A stretch of DNA of 10,251 nt from NCBI GenBank assembly GCA_004009845.1, contig RMBW01000250.1, positions 1 to 10,251 of the forward strand, written 5' to 3'. The notes under the pieces were generated by a model that made no database searches, was not told the origin of the DNA, and worked only from the letters and a program-made list of their open reading frames with translations. The translations under genes were made by a program, and so were the position numbers. Positions within the stretch are counted from its first letter, which is position 1, and the number at the start of each line of letters is the position of its first letter. Shown piece after piece: positions 8,381 to 10,251 of this stretch. The DNA comes from Davidsoniella eucalypti. Its lineage: Eukaryota; Ascomycota; Sordariomycetes; Microascales; Ceratocystidaceae.

Positions 8381-8588
8381 GTGGCGCGACGTAGGAGGTC
8401 GATGAGCATGTCGTCGTCTTGCATACCTGCGGCCAGAGCTAACCCTTCGAAACGGTTGAAGAAGTCGAGGAATGATTCGTGGGACTCCTGGCGGGCACCA
8501 AAGAAAGCAGTGCGGGCTTGCGACTTACGGGCACGGCTGCGGAACATGAGGTCGAGTTTGTCTAGCAGCTTGTCGTATGAGCCGGCTG
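8376..8588 (-). pseudogene. gag: Element B Gag middle segment (capsid-like), between two frameshifts
   Basis: This third reading frame encodes about 70 codons that match element A's Gag (YDKLLDKLDLMFRSR, then SFLDFFNRFEGLALAAGMQDD and LIDLLR). It has no start of its own. It links the Gag N-terminal frame, which stops at 8562, to the nucleocapsid frame. The two bounding shifts are each consistent with one lost base. Confidence 0.8.
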
Positions 8589-9728
8589 TTCGCTAATGGA
8601 GACGAAGAATTCGTTGAGTTTGGCGCGTGTGTCGGTGCCCAGTCGGCTGAACAGGTAAGCAGTTCGGGCCAGCTCGTCGCCTATAGCTCGGCCATCGATT
8701 CGCATCTTGAAGACTGCTAGGGTTCGCCAGTTTTCATACTCTGCGTGAGTGCCTCCAAATTCGATAAGGTGAGGCTGAGATGGGCGGACGCGGCTACGTG
8801 ATCTCGAACGTCTTCGGGTAGTGACGACAGTAGTTGGGACAGGAGGCATGGCGGGAGCAGTAGGTTCAGTATGGTTGCCTATGACCAATTGGGACAGTAG
8901 CGAGACAGTGTCCTTCAATTCCCTAAGTTCATTGAGCAGTGCATTGTCGGCAGGCTGAGGAGCGCGTGAATGGGCAGGGCCAGGAGAACGCGTCGGCTGA
9001 CGGCCACGGGATGGGGGACGCGACGCGTGGCGGACAGACATTCCCATGCTTTCGGCCAGACGGGCCAAGTCAGAGTCGGGGGAAGGGTGCTGGCTGACGG
9101 AGGGGCGACGACGAGAATGGGTATCTACACCAGGGGCAAAGTGGGATAGGCTTCGAACAGAGGCAGCGCGACTGATGGCACGGGTGTGAGTGGTCTCGTA
9201 CGAGATTAGTTCCTCAGCTTCATATGCAGCGGCCCTTGTAGCGACTAGAGGAGCGCGGGAAGAGTGCACGGGGTTACCATCCTTATCACGCGGGGGAGAG
9301 CGTGGGATGCCGATGAAACAGGAGGAAAGGAGACGTGAGGATACGTGAGCACGAGCACGCGCTTCGCGGATTACGCGGTTACCACAGGCGACGTGGCCAA
9401 CAAAGTCACCGGTGAAGGAGAGGTGGCCCAAGTTATCGTGAAAGTGTTCCTTATGGGCGAGGACGTCGCGTGTGGAAGGGCAAAAGCCAAGGAGGGAGGC
9501 CAGACGGGCGCGCTCCTTGCGCTTGAATAGTGCGAGGTAACACCAGCCGGGTTTGCGCCAGGCGCGCTTCGTAGGTAGGTCAAGGGCGGACAAGATGTAG
9601 CCCTCAGCCGGTTCCTGGTTGGGGTTTAGGGTGAAAACACGCGCTAGGGCAAGGTTATGCCAGGTGTGGTAGACGCAGCGAGTTAGGGTAGCAAGGAGAC
9701 CCCAGAACAGAAATAGCAAGCCAGACAT
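8562..9728 (-). CDS. gag: Element B Gag N-terminal part (conserved His/Cys-rich block and capsid start)
   Basis: The chosen start is the ATG at 9728. It has an A at minus three (ACCATGT) and is the first ATG after the predicted transcript start, with none in the 408-nt leader. The frame can be read back to 9839 but only from TTG. Residues 1-20 are hydrophobic (MSGLLFLFWGLLATL) and could be a membrane anchor. Residues 42-113 form a block about 70% identical to element A, with conserved Trp-Cys, Cys-Pro and H-X2-HFH-X2-LGH. A Ser/Arg/Pro-rich linker follows, then a capsid-like region (EFGG, EYENWR, LFSRLGTDTRAKLNEFF). After about 8588 the reading is out of the ancestral frame and ends at 8562. 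I know no function for the N-terminal block. Confidence 0.83.
   Translation of the reverse strand: MSGLLFLFWGLLATLTRCVYHTWHNLALARVFTLNPNQEPAEGYILSALDLPTKRAWRKPGWCYLALFKRKERARLASLLGFCPSTRDVLAHKEHFHDNLGHLSFTGDFVGHVACGNRVIREARARAHVSSRLLSSCFIGIPRSPPRDKDGNPVHSSRAPLVATRAAAYEAEELISYETTHTRAISRAASVRSLSHFAPGVDTHSRRRPSVSQHPSPDSDLARLAESMGMSVRHASRPPSRGRQPTRSPGPAHSRAPQPADNALLNELRELKDTVSLLSQLVIGNHTEPTAPAMPPVPTTVVTTRRRSRSRSRVRPSQPHLIEFGGTHAEYENWRTLAVFKMRIDGRAIGDELARTAYLFSRLGTDTRAKLNEFFVSISEQPAHTTSC
8575..8590 (-). other. Frameshift 1 in element B gag
   Basis: Compared with element A, the FVSISEQPA segment should run into YDKLLDKL, but one base is missing between them (CCGGCTCATACGAC). The current frame instead reads HTTSC and stops at 8562. 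Confidence 0.78.
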
Positions 9729-10059
9729 GGTGACTTGGACGTGTGCGAGAAGCGGGCGAGCGGACGGATAAGGCAGGTGCAATAGGGCAAGCAAACGGCT
9801 TGGACAGGACGAATAAAGGCAAGCAAACGGCTTGGACAAAGGGAGAAATCAAGCGGTCGGCTTGTACAGGAAAAGGGGCAAGCGGACGGCTTGGACAGGA
9901 AAAGTGGCAAGCGGACGGCTTGGACAGGAAGAGAGGCAAGCGGACGGCTTGGACAACAGAGAGGGCAAGCGGACGGCTTGGACGGAAGAGAGGGCAAGCA
10001 GACGGCTTGGACAGAAAAGAGGGCAAGCAGACGGCTTGGACAACAAAAACTTAAGAGTT
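9729..10059 (-). other. Untranslated leader of element B
   Basis: This stretch between the primer-binding site and the gag ATG is mostly the nine-copy hairpin repeat, plus about 55 bp next to gag and a short A-rich spacer by the primer site. On the coding strand it contains no ATG. All three coding-strand frames stay open for long stretches only because the repeat unit lacks stops. Confidence 0.75.
9784..10046 (-). repeat. Nine-copy ~29 bp tandem repeat with conserved hairpin core
   Basis: Nine units have cores at 9788, 9820, 9850, 9879, 9909, 9938, 9966, 9995 and 10024, spaced 28-32 bp. Each core is CAAGC-N5-GCTTG, a perfect 5 bp stem, usually CAAGCGGACGGCTTG. The loop varies (AAACG, GGTCG, GGACG, AGACG) but both stem arms are identical in all nine. 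The spacers between cores are purine-rich on the plus strand. The unit sits in the element's RNA leader. Its role is unknown; packaging or translation control is possible. Confidence 0.9.
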
Positions 10060-10070
10060 ATCGGTCTCAA
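10060..10070 (-). promoter_or_regulatory. Self-primer binding site of element B
   Basis: Two bases inside the 5' LTR the minus strand reads TTGAGACCGAT. This is the exact complement of ATCGGTCTCAA in the LTR (10136-10126). There is no TGG-starting match expected for a tRNA primer. In the Tf1/sushi group, the first 11 nt of the element's own RNA fold back on such a site, are cleaved, and prime minus-strand DNA synthesis. The match here is also exactly 11 nt, with mismatches on both sides. Confidence 0.8.
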
Positions 10071-10125
10071 AATGAGACGATATACGAGGATTTGCGAGGA
10101 AAAATGGTCGTAAAGATGAATTGAA

Positions 10126-10136
10126 TTGAGACCGAT
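10126..10136 (-). promoter_or_regulatory. Predicted RNA 5' end and self-primer sequence
   Basis: ATCGGTCTCAA on the minus strand follows a pyrimidine tract and pairs perfectly with the primer-binding site at 10070-10060. If priming works as in Tf1, these are the first 11 nt of the transcript, which places the U3/R border at 10137/10136. The same sequence is at 3768-3778 in the 3' LTR. Confidence 0.7.
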
Positions 10137-10190
10137 GAGGGAGAAAGAGAAACTAAGACTAAACTACGAGGGAATCGGTCCCTATTTATG
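10137..10190 (-). promoter_or_regulatory. LTR core promoter (TATA-like box and pyrimidine tract)
   Basis: On the minus strand CATAAATAG (10190-10182) is followed, about 45 bp downstream, by the 16-nt pyrimidine tract TTTCTCTTTCTCCCTC (10152-10137), which ends exactly at the predicted RNA start. Pyrimidine tracts just before the start site are common in fungal promoters. The same elements occur in the 3' LTR (TATA-like box 3824-3832). Confidence 0.65.
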
Positions 10191-10204
10191 TCAAAGTCAA
10201 GTAG

Positions 10205-10224
10205 GGCCAAGGCATGACTTGGCC
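10205..10224. repeat. Inverted repeat in LTR U3
   Basis: GGCCAAG and CTTGGCC form a perfect 7 bp inverted repeat around a 6-nt centre (GCATGA). It lies upstream of the TATA-like box and is also at 3847-3866 in the other LTR. It may be a dyad binding site for a host regulator, but nothing more can be said from sequence. Confidence 0.65.
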
Positions 10225-10251
10225 AATACTGATGGGCCTTAGACCCTTACA

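Larger units (their letters stand above)
3715..10251 (-). mobile_element. Element B: LTR-to-LTR Ty3/Gypsy chromovirus, Tf1-like self-priming type
   Basis: The 6537 bp element is bounded by two identical 179 bp direct repeats that start TG and end CA on either strand. Along the minus strand the order is 5' LTR, self-primer binding site, repeat-bearing leader, gag, protease, RT, RNase H, integrase, GPY/F module, chromodomain, polypurine tract and 3' LTR. RT before integrase is the Ty3/Gypsy order, and the C-terminal chromodomain marks a chromovirus. Identical LTRs point to a recent insertion, but four one-base shifts break the coding frame. It abuts the Gag region of element A, so it is probably nested in A. 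The target-site duplication cannot be checked because the window stops at its outer LTR end. Confidence 0.92.
10073..10251 (-). repeat. 5' LTR of element B
   Basis: This copy is identical to 3715-3893. Its order on the minus strand is U3 (10251-10137), then the predicted RNA start at 10136, then the rest to 10073. It carries a TATA-like box, a pyrimidine tract, a U3 inverted repeat and the self-primer sequence. The outer end coincides with the end of the window, so a longer LTR cannot be excluded from this copy alone; the polypurine tract beside the other copy supports 179 bp. Confidence 0.93.

Noticed and set aside
9784..10046. Possible CRISPR array: regular ~29 bp repeats with a partial palindrome
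   Set aside because: The sequence between cores is only about 14 bp, purine-rich and similar from unit to unit, so there are no unique spacers. There are no cas genes, and the array lies in a eukaryotic retroelement leader.
9655..10124. Several overlapping frames on both strands across the tandem repeat
   Set aside because: They are repetitive translations of the ~29 bp unit, which lacks stops in several frames. The one useful ATG on the coding strand is at 9728, in gag.

Overview
The window looks like fungal repeat DNA made entirely of Ty3/Gypsy LTR retrotransposon sequence, all coding on the minus strand. I see no host gene, rRNA or tRNA. A fungal host is inferred from the chromodomain integrase, the Tf1-like self-priming signals and the pyrimidine-tract promoter. 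A basidiomycete is plausible, but the sequence does not settle the species.

Two related elements are present. Element B (3715-10251, 6537 bp) appears complete from LTR to LTR. Read along the minus strand it has: a 5' LTR (10251-10073) with TATA-like box and pyrimidine tract; a primer-binding site (10070-10060) that pairs with an 11-nt stretch inside its own LTR; an AUG-free leader with nine copies of a ~29 bp hairpin repeat; gag with an unusual conserved N-terminal block and a CCHC zinc knuckle; pol (protease, RT, RNase H, integrase); a GPY/F module and chromodomain; a polypurine tract; and a 3' LTR (3893-3715) identical to the 5' LTR. Four one-base shifts (near 8580, 8375, 7827 and 4785) break what looks like a single ancestral Gag-Pol frame.

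Element A (1-3714) is a relative of the same family. It lacks everything upstream of the Gag N-terminal block because B's 3' LTR abuts it there, so B most simply inserted into A. The rest of A's gag should lie beyond 10251. A's gag, protease and RT are open over a long stretch, but its RT C-terminus, RNase H and pol linker (1 to ~815) are scrambled by many single-base gaps. A runs off the left edge before its integrase.

In a working copy of this family, the LTR would drive one RNA and Gag would form the particle. Protease would cut Gag-Pol, and RT/RNase H would copy the RNA from a self-made primer. Integrase with its chromodomain would steer insertion toward marked chromatin. The points most worth checking are the predicted self-priming, the hairpin-repeat leader, the His/Cys-rich Gag N-terminal block, and the very uneven one-base deletion pattern in A.
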